DNA of 7,497 nt from an uncultured Bdellovibrio sp. (GTDB lineage: Bacteria > Bdellovibrionota > Bdellovibrionia > Bdellovibrionales > Bdellovibrionaceae), in contig NZ_CAMLDV010000168.1 in NCBI RefSeq assembly GCF_946478835.1, positions 1 to 7,497 of the forward strand. The letters run 5' to 3'. A program made the translations under genes and the position numbers. Below are positions 6,908 through 7,497 of this stretch, one piece after another (the stretch's first letter is position 1; the number at the start of each line of letters is the position of its first letter). A model generated the notes under the pieces. That model did not search any database and had not been told where the DNA came from. It saw only the letters and a list, made by a program, of their open reading frames with translations.

Positions 6908-7132
6908 TTATTTAAGAAACTCGGAGATCTCTACGCGAAAAGCGATGGATAATTTGTGAAGAGTGTAAAGACTGGGAGAATGGCTTCCCGCCTCGAGTCT
7001 TTGATAATTCCGCAAATCAAAGCCGTAGTCTTCCATATTTCGCTGAGACAAACCCTTGGATTTGCGGATTTTTTTAATATTCTCCGCGATTCGTTTCATC
7101 AGCTTGTCATATTTTGTTTCGATTGATGCCAC
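6908..7132 (-). CDS. Small XRE-family helix-turn-helix DNA-binding protein
   Basis: A 74-residue protein that is almost entirely one Cro/C1-type (HTH_3) domain. IAENIKKIRKSKGLSQRNM (15-33) covers helices 1 and 2, FDLRNYQRLEAGSHSPSL (38-55) is the recognition helix and its trailing loop, and YTLHKLSIAFRVEISEFLK closes the fold. No sensor or dimerisation domain is added, so it probably acts as a dimer of a bare DNA-binding unit. The start is GTG at 7132 with only a weak TTTAGG-like ribosome site. ATG at 7099 would still keep the whole HTH domain but has no ribosome site either. The gene lies 156 bases upstream of the chemoreceptor gene on the same strand. A 21-bp element upstream of this gene recurs upstream of the receptor, so autoregulation plus control of the receptor is a reasonable inference, not shown. 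Confidence 0.88.
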   Translation of the reverse strand: MASIETKYDKLMKRIAENIKKIRKSKGLSQRNMEDYGFDLRNYQRLEAGSHSPSLYTLHKLSIAFRVEISEFLK

Positions 7133-7141
7133 CTAAATAAG

Positions 7142-7187
7142 TTTATATGTACGGTATAATTCTACCAGTGGTGTTCTTTTACCGTAA
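7142..7187 (-). promoter_or_regulatory. Candidate promoter region of the XRE gene
   Basis: Two readings are possible on the minus strand. TTACGG (7187-7182), a 17-base spacer and TAGAAT (7164-7159, five of six to TATAAT) would give a leader of about 20 bases and put the shared element across the -35 and spacer. Alternatively TATAAA (7147-7142) is a -10 only 9 bases from the GTG, which would give an almost leaderless mRNA. An inverted pair, TACGGTA (7150-7156) and TACCGTA (7180-7186), flanks the first -10, as expected for an autorepressor site. Confidence 0.4.
7167..7187 (-). repeat. Shared 21-bp upstream element, copy 2 (XRE gene promoter region)
   Basis: It has the same orientation as the copy at 6806-6826 and matches it at 19 of 21 positions. 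Its near edge is 34 bases upstream of the XRE gene GTG. A further inverted TACGGTA half-site lies at 7150-7156. Similarity stops at both ends of the element, so this is not a long duplication of promoter DNA; the sequence itself appears to be maintained. Confidence 0.6.
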
Positions 7188-7343
7188 GTAAGTCGAGGAC
7201 ATTTTGTTAGAAAACAGGGATGCGTGATGAGTAAACAAGAAAACAAAACTAGACTTTGTTTTTTCCAGATTCTCCCGAATCATCAGGCACAAAAAAAGTA
7301 AAACTCAAATTTGCTGACAGTTAGAATAAAGGATAAATCAAAA

Positions 7344-7497
7344 ATGAATTCAACACACGTGCTTAAAGTAGACGGATTAAGAAAAGCATTCCGTGATGAA
7401 GTGAAAGAGATCATACAGAACGTGCTGACAACAATGCTCAATCATTCAGAAAAAGTGACGGTGACTTATGAAGTGGGGACAAAGACCACCGTTTTCA
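7344..7497 (+). CDS. Unrecognised protein, 5' end only, possibly KH-domain (KhpA-like)
   Basis: An open frame of 51 codons starts at ATG 7344 and runs off the right edge. AAAGGA lies 10 bases upstream (7328-7333), a usable though distant ribosome site. The visible part is a charged amphipathic helix (LRKAFRDEVKEIIQNVLTTM) followed by HSEKVTVTYEVGTKTTVF, alternating as in a beta strand. A helix, a short turn with a charged residue, and VxVxxE is how small KH RNA-binding proteins of the KhpA group begin, but the diagnostic GxxG loop would lie beyond the window. Treat the family as a guess. The gene is divergent from the XRE gene across 211 bases. Confidence 0.6.
   Translation, partial: MNSTHVLKVDGLRKAFRDEVKEIIQNVLTTMLNHSEKVTVTYEVGTKTTVF

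Noticed and set aside
7240..7264. AT-rich inverted repeat followed by Ts as a terminator
   Set aside because: The stem has a single G-C pair, so it is too weak for an intrinsic terminator, and no gene ends just upstream of it on the plus strand.
7227..7301. 24-codon open frame (MSKQENKTRLCF...) with AGGGA upstream
   Set aside because: Too short and low in complexity (Lys/Gln-rich), and it overlaps an AT-only inverted repeat (AAAACAAA at 7240-7247, TTTGTTTT at 7255-7262). Nothing beyond a chance ATG supports it.

Overview
The window looks like chromosomal DNA from a predatory or environmental member of the Bdellovibrionota (Bdellovibrio-like). This is an inference, not an identification. It rests on a membrane-anchored FtsY, a secreted L,D-transpeptidase family protein next to another exported cell-wall-type enzyme, a HAMP-less chemoreceptor paired with CheW, strong AGGAGG-type ribosome sites mixed with GTG starts, and moderate GC content. 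There is no rRNA, tRNA, insertion sequence, CRISPR array or phage module. Coding density is high.

Layout. Positions 1-946 (minus) hold the 5' 315 codons of an exported protein with a DC...GHVA Cys/His pattern; it runs off the left edge. A 163-bp divergent promoter region separates it from a plus-strand pair: an exported SH3b plus YkuD L,D-transpeptidase family protein (1110-2672), and 7 bases later a TIP30/HTATIP2-like NAD(P)-binding protein (2680-3351). That pair converges, over a hairpin, on a minus-strand block read right to left: a small XRE-type DNA-binding protein (6908-7132), a methyl-accepting chemotaxis protein (5156-6751), CheW (4690-5145) and FtsY (3369-4580). At the right edge a plus-strand gene starts at 7344 and leaves the window; its first 51 residues faintly resemble a KH (KhpA-like) fold.

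How the genes may work together. The receptor and CheW are tightly coupled (10-base gap, with the cheW ribosome site overlapping the receptor stop codon) and would feed a CheA encoded elsewhere. FtsY (SRP receptor) is a housekeeping gene that may be partly read from the same transcript. The left-hand exported enzymes suggest peptidoglycan or envelope remodelling.

Most interesting signal. A 21-bp element with only two mismatches lies in the same orientation upstream of both the XRE gene and the chemoreceptor gene. It is surrounded by further ACCGT/ACGGT half-sites, and the heptamer TACCGTA also occurs in the divergent promoter at 1019-1025. The simplest reading is a small regulon in which the XRE protein controls itself and the receptor-CheW unit; a shared promoter type is the main alternative. 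The receptor gene also has a sigma-28-like promoter candidate and two perfect palindromes upstream.
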